In this document: one piece after another, positions 25,497 to 34,252 of the stretch
How the letters are laid out: every line of letters begins with the position of its first letter
Numbering within the stretch: position 1 is the stretch's first letter
Assembly (NCBI RefSeq): GCF_016427565.1
Contig: NZ_JAELXT010000010.1
Coordinates: 87,668 to 151,667 of the forward strand
DNA length: 64,000 nt
Origin: Microvirga splendida
Lineage (GTDB): Bacteria; Pseudomonadota; Alphaproteobacteria; Rhizobiales; Beijerinckiaceae
Direction of reading: 5' to 3'
The notes under the pieces: model-generated
Told to the model about the DNA's origin: nothing
The model's input: the letters and a program-made list of their open reading frames with translations, nothing else
Database searches by the model: none
Made by a program: the position numbers and the translations under genes

Positions 25497-26432
25497 ATGT
25501 CAAAGCTGCCCTCGAAACTTCCTCCCATGAGCGCCGTCAGAGTCTTCGAAGCTGCGGCGCGCCATCAGAGCTTTACGCGCGCTGCGGAGGAACTGGGCAT
25601 GACCCAGGCCGCCGTGAGCTACCAGATCAAGGTTCTCGAAGACCGGATCGGCGCGCCCCTCTTCGTCCGCCTGCCGCGCCAAGTCACCCTCACGGCCAAA
25701 GGGCGGCAACTGGCGCCTGCCGTGACCGAGGCGTTCGAGGCATTGCGCACCGCCTTTGCGAGCGTTGAGGCGACGGCTCAGACCGTTCTCTCGATCTCCA
25801 CGCTCACCACCTTCGCGGCCAACTGGCTGGTGCCTCGGCTGGGTCGCTTTCAGCAGCTTCATCCGGGCATTGCCGTTCAGATCAATGTTTCGGGACAGGT
25901 GGTGGATTTCGGCCAGAGCGATCACGACCTGGGCATCAGGAGCGGGAACGGGAACTGGCCCGGCCTGGAGGCGCATCTCCTGTTTCCGAATCTGTTCACG
26001 CCCGTCTGCAGCCCTGACCTGATCCGGGGCGTCACCCTGAAGGAGCCGGCCGACATTCTGAAATTCCCGATCATCTCACCCGGCGATCCGTGGTGGCAGG
26101 ATTGGTTTGCCGCGGCCGGGGTGACGGAATTCGATCCTTCGCAGCGTCCCGACAATAACCTCGGGGCTCAGCAGTTCGAGGGCATGGCCGCCATGGCAGG
26201 GCAGGGATTTGCCCTGATCAATCCCTACTTCTTCCCAGGCGATCTCGCAGCAGGGCGCCTCGTTCAGCCCTTCGACCTGCTTGCCACATCCGAGCGCGGG
26301 TACTGGCTGGTCTATCCCAAAGCCCGCCGTCGCTCCGCGAAGATCGAAGCCTTCCGCGACTGGGTCCTGAGCGAGGTGGCGGGAGATGCAGAAAAGACGC
26401 CTGCACTCGCTCCCATCGAAGCCGGGATCTGA
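25497..26432 (+). CDS. LysR family transcriptional regulator (GcvA-like)
   Basis: 311 residues from the ATG at 25497; a TTG two codons earlier is possible. The N-terminal winged helix-turn-helix (AVRVFEAAARHQSFTRAAEELGMTQAAVSYQIKVLE) is very close to GcvA, and the remainder is a periplasmic-binding-like effector domain (WLVPRLGRFQQLHPGIAVQI). GcvA relatives respond to amino acids such as glycine or to beta-lactam-linked signals. No target gene is obvious next door: the following opgHG genes are convergent, and DUF1127 is divergent. A near-perfect palindrome directly upstream suggests autoregulation. Confidence 0.88.
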   Translation: MSKLPSKLPPMSAVRVFEAAARHQSFTRAAEELGMTQAAVSYQIKVLEDRIGAPLFVRLPRQVTLTAKGRQLAPAVTEAFEALRTAFASVEATAQTVLSISTLTTFAANWLVPRLGRFQQLHPGIAVQINVSGQVVDFGQSDHDLGIRSGNGNWPGLEAHLLFPNLFTPVCSPDLIRGVTLKEPADILKFPIISPGDPWWQDWFAAAGVTEFDPSQRPDNNLGAQQFEGMAAMAGQGFALINPYFFPGDLAAGRLVQPFDLLATSERGYWLVYPKARRRSAKIEAFRDWVLSEVAGDAEKTPALAPIEAGI

Positions 26433-26448
26433 CGGATCCCGGTCCGAC

Positions 26449-28644
26449 CTACTCGGCAGCCTGCGCTTCGGCCGGTTTGGGCTTCAGATTGACCAGCAGG
26501 TCGATGAGGGCGCGGTCGTGGAGAACGACCATGCGCTCCTTGTTGTGAAGCCAGCTCACCGCATCCTCGATGGTTTCGGCATCGACGAGCTTGGCCTCCG
26601 CGAGAGCGCGCTCCGTTTCGATGATCCCGCGCTTGCGGGGCGGCGTGGCCGGCAGCATCTCGATATGACGCTCCCGCAGGTCCGGGTCCTCATAGATGGC
26701 CCTGAGGCTGTCTGCATCGTCGAACCCAAAGGCGACATTGCGGGCCTGCAACTCGTTGGCGCGGGTGGCGATGGCCGGGGGCTGGTGCTCCTCGGGCGTC
26801 ATGAGAAGCCCGAGCCGCTTCAGCGCAAGACCCGCCCCCAGCTGGCCGCTGAGCCAGGAGAGAGGGATCGCCAGCAGCAGGCCGATGATCGTCGGCGACA
26901 TCCAGAGGAACAGGGATGTGGCGATCATGAAAGCCGAGATGCCGGCCAAAGCTCCGAGAACCGTGTGAGCCCTGTGGCGACGGACGATGTCCTTGAACGG
27001 AATGGAGCCGTCGTCGCGGCGCTGCGGCTGCCAGCCCGTGTCGCGTCCGAGCATGATCTGGAACACCGAGCCCGACTGGATGAGCATGAGGATCGGCGCC
27101 AGGAGAGCCGACAGAATCATCTCGATCGTCGAGGAGATGATCAGCCGGATGCCGCCCCCCGACGCACGCCGGTCGCGGCCGCGAATGAGCATCAGGATCA
27201 GGCCGAAGACCTTCGGCGCAAGCAGGATTCCCATGGTCACCGCGAACAGCGTCAAGGCTCGCTCGGGGTCGAACCGCGGCCAGATCGGGTAGAGACGGAA
27301 GTCGCGGGCGAAGTATTCCGGGCGGATGTAGGTGGTCTGCAGGACCAGGGCGATACCGACGATCAGCTGGAACAGCCAGAACGGCGAGGCGAGATAGGAC
27401 ATGATGCCGGTGGCGAAGTGCTGTCGCGTCGGCAGCTTCAGACCCTTCGCCGTGACCACCCGCATGTGCTGGAGATTGCCCTGGCACCAGCGCCGGTCAC
27501 GGGCCGAGAGGTCGATGAGGGAGGGCGGGCTTTCCTCGTATGATCCCTGCAGGTCCGCCAGCATGTAGACCGACCAGCCGGCGCGCCGCAGCAGGGCCGC
27601 CTCCACGAAGTCGTGGCTGAGGATATGCCCGCCGAAGGGCGGCTTGCCTTTCAGGTCCGGCAGGCCGCCATGGGCCGCGAAGGCCTTGGTGCGGATGATG
27701 GCGTTGTGGCCCCAGTAATTGCCGTCGCGTCCCATCCAGACCGCAAGTCCCATGGCGATCACCGGACCGGTGACGCGCGCGGCATATTGCTGAAGGCGGG
27801 CAAAGAGGGTGTTGCGGTTGATGATCAGCGGCAGCGACTGGATGATGCCGGCATCCGGGTCCGCCTCCATGGCGGCGGCGAGGCGCACGATGCACTCGCC
27901 GGTCATGAGGCTGTCGGCATCGAGCACCAGCATATGCTCGTAATGCCCGCCCCAGCGCGAGACGAAATCGGCGATGTTGCCGGCCTTGCGGTGATGGTTT
28001 TTCTGGCGGTGGCGGTAATAGAACCGCGCGCCCGGTCCCAGGCGCTCCCTCAGGGCAAGGAAGGCCCGCTCTTCCGCAATCCAGGCATCCGGCTGAGTGG
28101 TGTCGGAGAGGATGAAATAGTCGAAGCTGTCCCCGAGGCCGGTCGCATGAACAGACTCATAGATGGCTTCCAGGGCAGCGAAGGTGCGGTCCGTCTGCTC
28201 GTTGTAGACCGGCATGACGATGGCGGTCTTGTGCTGGAGCGTCGAGGGCAGCGGGCCGCGATGCCCCGGGCGGCGGAGCAGGGCGAAAAAGCCCAGGAGC
28301 GCGCTGGTGAACGCAACCGCGATCCATGAGAAATTGACGGTGAACAGGCCGACGAGCACCCACTGGAGAGCCGTGGTGCGGCTCACCGACACGACCTGGT
28401 ACATCTCCCAGGTGCCGTAGGCCGTGAGCAGGAGTCCCCCGCCGAACACGAACAGGCGTGCGAGCCATGTTCCCAGCTTCGGATGCTGCAGAACCGGCTT
28501 TCGCTCCTCCGAGGCCGACCAGCGCCGCAGCGACTGAGTCGGCATGTTGAGGTGCTTTTCGGGAGGCATAGCGGCTGCAGGCCGCCCGAGGGCGGCTACA
28601 TTTTCCTTCGAGTCCTGACTTACGGTGTCCAACGGTACAGCCAT
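26449..28644 (-). CDS. opgH: Glucans biosynthesis glucosyltransferase H
   Basis: 731 residues. A large inner-membrane GT2 enzyme of osmoregulated periplasmic glucan synthesis: N-terminal membrane helices, then a cytoplasmic GT2 domain with DADS (MLVLDADSLMTGE), HDFVEAALLRRAGW, and the QxxRW-like acceptor motif RDRRWCQGNLQH, then further helices. It polymerises glucose from UDP-glucose while passing the chain through the membrane. Its start overlaps the end of opgG by 25 bases, the usual opgGH order. About 730 residues is slightly shorter than E. coli OpgH (847), normal for Alphaproteobacteria. Confidence 0.94.
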   Translation of the reverse strand: MAVPLDTVSQDSKENVAALGRPAAAMPPEKHLNMPTQSLRRWSASEERKPVLQHPKLGTWLARLFVFGGGLLLTAYGTWEMYQVVSVSRTTALQWVLVGLFTVNFSWIAVAFTSALLGFFALLRRPGHRGPLPSTLQHKTAIVMPVYNEQTDRTFAALEAIYESVHATGLGDSFDYFILSDTTQPDAWIAEERAFLALRERLGPGARFYYRHRQKNHHRKAGNIADFVSRWGGHYEHMLVLDADSLMTGECIVRLAAAMEADPDAGIIQSLPLIINRNTLFARLQQYAARVTGPVIAMGLAVWMGRDGNYWGHNAIIRTKAFAAHGGLPDLKGKPPFGGHILSHDFVEAALLRRAGWSVYMLADLQGSYEESPPSLIDLSARDRRWCQGNLQHMRVVTAKGLKLPTRQHFATGIMSYLASPFWLFQLIVGIALVLQTTYIRPEYFARDFRLYPIWPRFDPERALTLFAVTMGILLAPKVFGLILMLIRGRDRRASGGGIRLIISSTIEMILSALLAPILMLIQSGSVFQIMLGRDTGWQPQRRDDGSIPFKDIVRRHRAHTVLGALAGISAFMIATSLFLWMSPTIIGLLLAIPLSWLSGQLGAGLALKRLGLLMTPEEHQPPAIATRANELQARNVAFGFDDADSLRAIYEDPDLRERHIEMLPATPPRKRGIIETERALAEAKLVDAETIEDAVSWLHNKERMVVLHDRALIDLLVNLKPKPAEAQAAE

Positions 28645-30191
28645 GTCTCGCTAATCGGTTTCCCGCCTGCTTCTAGGATCAGGCGCATCTCACACGCGTT
28701 TTCGTTGCCCGGGTCAAGCTCGAATGCGACACGTACTGTCTTTCTCTCCGGATATGGCAAAAGTTTGAGGTTTTGGAACGTTCCAGGGCCAACGGTCAGG
28801 ACGGATCTTATGTCCGCGGGAAGGCCCTCGCCCAGGATGTCGCCGCTGAAATCGACTGCGAACAGCCGCCGACGACCGCCGAGGCCCTTGCCGGAGCGGG
28901 TCTGCGCTACAGTCGCGAGCGGCGGCCGCTCCGGCGGATTCCAGCACCAGTACTGCCGGTACGCGAGGGCGACCTCGGAGCCTGCCGCCATCGGGCCTTT
29001 CGGGCGCCAGTAGGTGAGAATGTTGTCGTTGATCTCGGCGTCGGTCGGGATCTCGAGCAACTGCACGCTGCCCTGGCCCCAATCGCCGAGGGGTTCGTTC
29101 CAGACGCTCGGCCGGCGGTCGAAGCGCTGATCGTCATCCTGGAAAGCCTCGTAGGACCGGTCCCGCTGAAGCAGGCCGAAACCCTTCGGCGAATTGTCCA
29201 CGAAGGCGGAGATCTGGAGCGTCTCTGGATTTTGGACCGGCCGCCAGAGCCATTCCCCCGACCCGTTCCACATCTGAAGACCGGACGCTTCATATACGGC
29301 CGGTCTGATGTCGTCGGAGTTCAGCAGATCGTTGGGGCCATAGAGATATGTCGAGGCGATGCCGCCCAGGCCCACATGCTCCAGATTGACGCGCGGGAAG
29401 AGGGTCGTCTCCACATCGACGATGGTCATGTCCCCCGGGCGGAACGTCATGCGGACCGCGCCGGTGGTCGATTCCGAATCGAGTACGGCGTGAACCGTGA
29501 TGCTGTTGCTGCCGACGGCTGGCCGTTCCAGCCAGAAGGCGCGGAAAGCCGGGAACTCCTCTCCTCGGGCTTCTGCCGGACGCAAGGTCAACGCCCGTGA
29601 GATGGCCCCGTAGTTCTGCCCGCGGGCGATGGCGCGGAAAAAGGTGCCGCCCTGCACGACGGCGAAGTCGAAAGGTTTGCCGTTGCCTGTTTGAGCAATC
29701 AGCTTGAAGCCGGAATAGCGGATGTCGCCGAGATTGTTCGGCAGGTTGGTCCGGCCGAACTCGAACTGAGCGGGATTGTAGCCGATCCGGCGGACAGCCC
29801 CGTCCTCGACCGTGAACAGCTCGACCCCGTCCCGGAACACGAATCCGCGATGGAGCGGCTCGACCGCGATTCCGCGGGCCTCGGAACTCCAGACAGGCGG
29901 CTGCGTGTAGCGGATCGCCGCATACTGCTCCGGATTGAGATTCGCGAAAACATCCGGCAGGTCATTGGCGGGTGCGGCGAACGGCTTCTTGGCGAGCTGG
30001 CGCGCAATGTCGACGACCACCGCCGGATCGAAGCGCTGATTCTCTCCCATCCTGGCGGAAATCGTTTCCTGGGAGGGCTGCGCCCTGACGGCTGGCGCGT
30101 ATGCCAGCCCGGCGACGGAGGCACCGATATAAGCCAGCATGTCGCGCCGGCGAGGATGGAAGGGGGATCGACCCCTTGGCGGAACCGGCAC
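28620..30191 (-). CDS. opgG: Periplasmic glucan biosynthesis protein OpgG/OpgD
   Basis: 523 residues. A twin-arginine export signal is visible (HPRRRDMLAYIGASVAGLAYAP...AQ), so the protein folds before export to the periplasm; a Tat signal is more typical of OpgD, a paralogue. The conserved MdoG body includes ARQLAKKPFAAP, QYAAIRYT and GSEVALAYRQYWCWNPPE near the end. It shapes or branches the beta-glucan delivered by OpgH. The stop lies within opgH by 25 bases, so the two are translationally linked. The promoter should be in the 184 bases shared with the divergent glmU gene. Confidence 0.9.
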   Translation of the reverse strand: MPVPPRGRSPFHPRRRDMLAYIGASVAGLAYAPAVRAQPSQETISARMGENQRFDPAVVVDIARQLAKKPFAAPANDLPDVFANLNPEQYAAIRYTQPPVWSSEARGIAVEPLHRGFVFRDGVELFTVEDGAVRRIGYNPAQFEFGRTNLPNNLGDIRYSGFKLIAQTGNGKPFDFAVVQGGTFFRAIARGQNYGAISRALTLRPAEARGEEFPAFRAFWLERPAVGSNSITVHAVLDSESTTGAVRMTFRPGDMTIVDVETTLFPRVNLEHVGLGGIASTYLYGPNDLLNSDDIRPAVYEASGLQMWNGSGEWLWRPVQNPETLQISAFVDNSPKGFGLLQRDRSYEAFQDDDQRFDRRPSVWNEPLGDWGQGSVQLLEIPTDAEINDNILTYWRPKGPMAAGSEVALAYRQYWCWNPPERPPLATVAQTRSGKGLGGRRRLFAVDFSGDILGEGLPADIRSVLTVGPGTFQNLKLLPYPERKTVRVAFELDPGNENACEMRLILEAGGKPISETWLYRWTP

Positions 30192-30375
30192 AGTAATACT
30201 CTTGCGTGAACGAAGGCTCTTCAGCCAGACAAGTGGGATGCTCTATACATATCGTCAATCGTGAGCACGAAGTAAACGCGGCCATTCGGCAAACTGCCTG
30301 ATTGCTCATGAAATGATTGCCGATTTACCCCTTCTGATTTAGCTGCACGGCAGAGCCTCACTGGATTGAAACTGT

Positions 30376-31749
30376 ATGACCCTGTCTCACACCTCCCAAA
30401 CGTCGTCCCGGAGCTGCCTGGCTATCGTGCTCGCAGCCGGTGAGGGCACCCGGATGAAATCCGCGAAGCCCAAGGTGCTGCATCAGGTCGCGAACCGCTC
30501 CATGCTCGGCCATGTGCTGGCGACCCTGACCCAGGCGGGCGCCACGAGCACGGCGGTCGTGATCGGCCCGGAGCGCGAGGATGTGGCACAGGAGGTTCGC
30601 AAGATCCTGCCCGGCGCCGGGATCTTCGTCCAACGGGACAGGCTTGGAACCGCCCATGCGGTCCTCAGCGCCCGGGAGGCGCTGGAGCAGGGCGCCGACG
30701 ATGTCATCATCGCCTTCGGCGATACGCCCCTGATCCTGCCCGAGACATTCGCCAAGCTGCGGTCCCCCTTGAGGGAGGGAGCCGCCGTCGTTGCCATGGG
30801 GTTCGACGCGAAGGACCCCACGGGCTACGGCCGCTTCATCACATCCGGCAGCGAACTTCTGGCCATCCGCGAGCACAAGGATGCGACCGAGGCCGAGCGG
30901 GCCATCACCCTGTGCAACGGGGGCCTTATGGCGATCAGGGGGGATCTTGCGCTGGCGCTCCTCGACCGGGTCGAGAACAAGAATGCCAAGGGCGAGTACT
31001 ACCTGACCGACATCGTCGAGATCGCCCGAAGCCTCGGCCACAGGACGGCAATCGCGGTCGTGTCCGAGGAAGAAGTGCATGGGGTCAACGACCGTGCTCA
31101 GCTCGCAGCCGCCGAGCGCATGATCCAGGATCGCCTGCGTCTGGCCGCCATGGCGGATGGTGTGACGCTGGTCGCACCGGAGACGGTCTTTTTCAGCCAC
31201 GACACCCGGCTGGGTCAGGATGTGGTGGTCGAGCCGCATGTGTTCTTCGGTCCGGGCGTGGTCGTCGAAGCTGGAGCCGTCATCCACGGCTTCAGCCATT
31301 TGGAGGGCACACGGATCGCTTCCGGGGCTGGGGTTGGCCCCTACGCCCGCCTGCGCCCCGGCGCGACGATCGGCCCCAAGGCCAAGGTCGGCAACTTCGT
31401 CGAGATCAAGAACACGGAACTCGGGGCAGGCGCCAAGGTCAGCCACCTGACCTATCTCGGCGATGCGAGCGTCGGCGCGGAGGCCAACATCGGTGCGGGC
31501 ACCATTACCTGCAACTATGACGGCTTCGGCAAGTACCGGACCGAAATAGGAGAGGGTGCCTTCATCGGCTCGAACTCGGCGCTGGTCGCCCCCGTGACGA
31601 TCGGCAAGGGCGCCTTCGTCGGCTCCGGCTCCGTCATCACGGAGAGCATTCCCGACGATGCCCTGGGTCTCGCCCGTGGGCGTCAGACCATCAAAGAAGG
31701 CTGGGCCGTCTCTTTCCGGGAAAAAGCCCAGGCGGCGAAACGGAAATAA
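30376..31749 (+). CDS. glmU: Bifunctional UDP-GlcNAc pyrophosphorylase / glucosamine-1-P acetyltransferase
   Basis: 457 residues. The N-terminal nucleotidyltransferase has [19 protein letters not shown], with the GxGTRM-K pattern, and IAFGDTPLI; the C-terminal half is a left-handed beta helix of hexapeptides, with [17 protein letters not shown] and [13 protein letters not shown] at the acetyl-CoA site. It makes UDP-GlcNAc from glucosamine-1-phosphate for peptidoglycan and lipid A. GlmS, which makes the amino-sugar precursor, is the next gene after 110 bases. Confidence 0.97.
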   Translation: MTLSHTSQTSSRSCLAIVLAAGEGTRMKSAKPKVLHQVANRSMLGHVLATLTQAGATSTAVVIGPEREDVAQEVRKILPGAGIFVQRDRLGTAHAVLSAREALEQGADDVIIAFGDTPLILPETFAKLRSPLREGAAVVAMGFDAKDPTGYGRFITSGSELLAIREHKDATEAERAITLCNGGLMAIRGDLALALLDRVENKNAKGEYYLTDIVEIARSLGHRTAIAVVSEEEVHGVNDRAQLAAAERMIQDRLRLAAMADGVTLVAPETVFFSHDTRLGQDVVVEPHVFFGPGVVVEAGAVIHGFSHLEGTRIASGAGVGPYARLRPGATIGPKAKVGNFVEIKNTELGAGAKVSHLTYLGDASVGAEANIGAGTITCNYDGFGKYRTEIGEGAFIGSNSALVAPVTIGKGAFVGSGSVITESIPDDALGLARGRQTIKEGWAVSFREKAQAAKRK

Positions 31750-31794
31750 GCCCGGCTGTCACAATAGGTTATGCAAGTTGATTCTGCCTTCGTG

Positions 31795-31815
31795 GCCTCT
31801 CTCTGTAAGAGAGGC
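31795..31815 (+). promoter_or_regulatory. Hairpin between glmU and glmS
   Basis: GCCTCTCT (31795-31802) pairs exactly with AGAGAGGC (31808-31815) around a five-base loop CTGTA. It lies 44 bases before the glmS ATG and is not followed by a T-tract. It could be a weak attenuator, an RNase processing site or a small-RNA target. A glmS ribozyme was not recognised. Confidence 0.4.
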
Positions 31816-31859
31816 TTCAAGCGTAGCGTTGGCGGCGTTGCAAAAGGAAGTTCTTCATC

Positions 31860-33686
31860 ATGTGCGGAATTGTTGGAATCATTGGGAAAACGCCCGTGGC
31901 CCCACAGATCGTGGAGGCGCTCAAGCGGCTCGAGTACCGGGGTTACGACTCGGCCGGCGTCGCGACCCTCGAGGAGGGTCGTCTCGACCGCCGGCGGGCC
32001 GAGGGCAAGCTGCGCAACCTTGAGACCAAGCTCTCCCAATCCCCGCTCTCCGGCGTCATCGGCATCGGTCACACCCGCTGGGCGACCCATGGCAAGCCGA
32101 ACGAGACCAACGCCCACCCGCATGCCACCGACAAGCTGGCGGTCGTGCATAACGGCATCATCGAGAATTTCCGTGAGCTGAAGACGGCGCTGGAAGCCAA
32201 GGGCATCCGCTTCGAGACCGAGACGGACACCGAGGTGGTGGCCCAACTCGTCACATATGAGATCCATCAGGGCCGTGGACCCATCGAGGCCGTGGCCGTG
32301 ACCCTGCCGCGCCTGCGCGGGGCCTTTGCGCTCGGTTTCCTGTTCTCGGGCGAGGAAGATCTCTTGATCGGCACCCGCCACGGCGCGCCACTGGCCATCG
32401 GCTATGGGCAGGGCGAGATGTATCTCGGCTCGGACGCCCTGGCGCTGGCGCCTTTTACGGACGAGGTGGCCTATCTCGATGACGGCGACTGGGCCATCCT
32501 GAGCCACAGGGGCGCCGACATCCGGGATGAGAGCGGCAAGCAGGTGCAGCGGGTTCGTCACAAGATCCCGGCCGGCTCCTTCATGGCCGACAAGGGCAAC
32601 TACCGCCACTTTATGGCCAAGGAGATCCACGAGCAGGCGGAAGTGGTCGGGCGCACGCTCGCGCATTACGTCAATTTCGCGGGCGAACGGGTTGAGCTGC
32701 CGTTCGAATTGCCTTTCGACTTCAAGGATCTGAATCGCATCTCGATCTCCGCCTGCGGCACGGCCTATCTGGCCGGATTGATCTCGAAATACTGGTTCGA
32801 GCGCCTGGCGCGCATTCCGGTCGAGATCGATGTGGCATCCGAGTTCCGCTACCGGGAAGCCCCCCTCGAGCCGGGCGGCCTGGCGCTCTTCGTCTCGCAA
32901 TCGGGCGAGACGGCGGACACGCTGGCCTCGCTGCGCTACGCCACCGCCGAGAAGCAGCACACACTCTCCGTGGTGAACGTGCCGACTTCGACCATGGCGC
33001 GCGAGAGCAACGTGGTCGCGCAGACCCTAGCCGGCGTCGAGGTGGGCGTGGCATCGACCAAGGCCTTCACCTGCCAGCTCACCGTTCTCCTGTCGCTCGC
33101 CATCGCGGCCGGCCGCGCGCGCGGGACCCTCAGCGCCGAGGATGAGAAGGAGCTGGTCAACGCTCTCATCGCCGTTCCGGGACAGATGACCGAGGCGATC
33201 AAGCGGGAGCATCAGATCGAGGTTCTCTCGCGCGAACTCTCCAAGGCGAAGGACGTGCTCTATCTCGGACGCGGCACCTCCTATCCGCTCGCCATGGAAG
33301 GCGCCCTGAAGCTCAAGGAAATCTCCTACATCCACGCGGAAGGCTATGCGGCCGGCGAGCTGAAGCACGGCCCCATCGCGCTCATCGACGAGACGATGCC
33401 CGTCATCGTCATCGCACCGCACGACAGCATCTTCGAGAAGACCGTATCGAACATGCAGGAAGTCGCGGCCCGCGGCGGACGGATCGTCCTGATCACGGAC
33501 GAGAAGGGCGCCCTGGAAACCGGCCTCGACACCATGGCCACCATCGTGATGCCGTCGGTGCATCCGATCGTGGCGCCGATCATCAATGCGGTCCCGATTC
33601 AGTTGCTCGCCTATCACACGGCCGTCTTCATGGGGAAGGACGTGGACCAGCCGCGCAACCTCGCCAAGTCCGTGACGGTGGAGTGA
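31860..33686 (+). CDS. glmS: Glutamine--fructose-6-phosphate aminotransferase (isomerizing)
   Basis: 608 residues. The N-terminal glutaminase starts MCGIVGIIG, with Cys1 as nucleophile after Met removal; LEYRGYDSAGVA and HTRWATHGKPN follow. Two SIS sugar domains occupy the rest (ISACGTAYLAGLI; YLGRGTSYPLAMEGALKLKEISYIHAEG) and the end NLAKSVTVE is conserved. It produces glucosamine-6-phosphate, the committed step of amino-sugar synthesis. AAGGA lies 12 bases before the start. The stop overlaps the GTG start of the GNAT gene (GTGA). Confidence 0.97.
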   Translation: MCGIVGIIGKTPVAPQIVEALKRLEYRGYDSAGVATLEEGRLDRRRAEGKLRNLETKLSQSPLSGVIGIGHTRWATHGKPNETNAHPHATDKLAVVHNGIIENFRELKTALEAKGIRFETETDTEVVAQLVTYEIHQGRGPIEAVAVTLPRLRGAFALGFLFSGEEDLLIGTRHGAPLAIGYGQGEMYLGSDALALAPFTDEVAYLDDGDWAILSHRGADIRDESGKQVQRVRHKIPAGSFMADKGNYRHFMAKEIHEQAEVVGRTLAHYVNFAGERVELPFELPFDFKDLNRISISACGTAYLAGLISKYWFERLARIPVEIDVASEFRYREAPLEPGGLALFVSQSGETADTLASLRYATAEKQHTLSVVNVPTSTMARESNVVAQTLAGVEVGVASTKAFTCQLTVLLSLAIAAGRARGTLSAEDEKELVNALIAVPGQMTEAIKREHQIEVLSRELSKAKDVLYLGRGTSYPLAMEGALKLKEISYIHAEGYAAGELKHGPIALIDETMPVIVIAPHDSIFEKTVSNMQEVAARGGRIVLITDEKGALETGLDTMATIVMPSVHPIVAPIINAVPIQLLAYHTAVFMGKDVDQPRNLAKSVTVE

Positions 33687-34252
33687 ACGCGCGCTCCGTA
33701 CCGATCCGCCTTGCACAGCCGTCCGATCTGGAAAGGCTTGGGGCTGTCGAGCGTTCGGCAGCCTCCGTCTTTCGGGGCGTGGGGCTGGCGTGGCTCGCCG
33801 ATGGCGACACGATGGATTCCTCCGTCCTGGCACAACTTTGTCGGGACAAAACCCTCTGGGTTGTGGTCGAGGAAGGCGACGAGCCGGTCGGGTTCCTCGC
33901 CGCTCATGAACTGGATGAGTGCTTCTACATCGCCGAAGTGTCGGTTTCGCTATCACACCAACGCAGAGGGCTGGGTGCACGGCTGATCGAGACCGCCATC
34001 GATCACGCGATAGGAGCAGGGTTCGGTAGGGTGACGCTGACGACGTACAGGGACCTAGCCTGGAACGAACCGTTCTATGCCCGACTCGGCTTTGTGGAAA
34101 TCGATCTGGCCGAGGCGGGCCCGGAGCACAGAGAGAAGCTGCAGGCAGAGGCCGAAGCCGGACACGATCCGGCATTGCGCTGCATCATGGCATTGGGCCT
34201 CGATCAGCCTGCCCGCAGCAGCCGGATCGCGGAATCCCGCTCGAACAGATAG
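33683..34252 (+). CDS. GNAT family N-acetyltransferase
   Basis: 189 residues starting at a GTG that overlaps the glmS stop by four bases, so translation is coupled to glmS. The acetyl-CoA binding motif is seen in IAEVSVSLSHQRRGLGARLIETAIDHAI (Q/RxxGxG/A type), and WNEPFYARLGFVEI is the typical C-terminal strand pair. The acceptor is unknown. The last 49 bases overlap the end of recG on the other strand, tail to tail; the final residues (PARSSRIAESRSNR) probably represent this overlap and are not conserved in GNAT folds. Confidence 0.82.
   Translation: MNARSVPIRLAQPSDLERLGAVERSAASVFRGVGLAWLADGDTMDSSVLAQLCRDKTLWVVVEEGDEPVGFLAAHELDECFYIAEVSVSLSHQRRGLGARLIETAIDHAIGAGFGRVTLTTYRDLAWNEPFYARLGFVEIDLAEAGPEHREKLQAEAEAGHDPALRCIMALGLDQPARSSRIAESRSNR

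Noticed and set aside
31750..31859. glmS ribozyme between glmU and glmS
   Set aside because: That ribozyme is a Firmicutes feature; the spacer is too short and lacks the core. Only a simple hairpin is visible.
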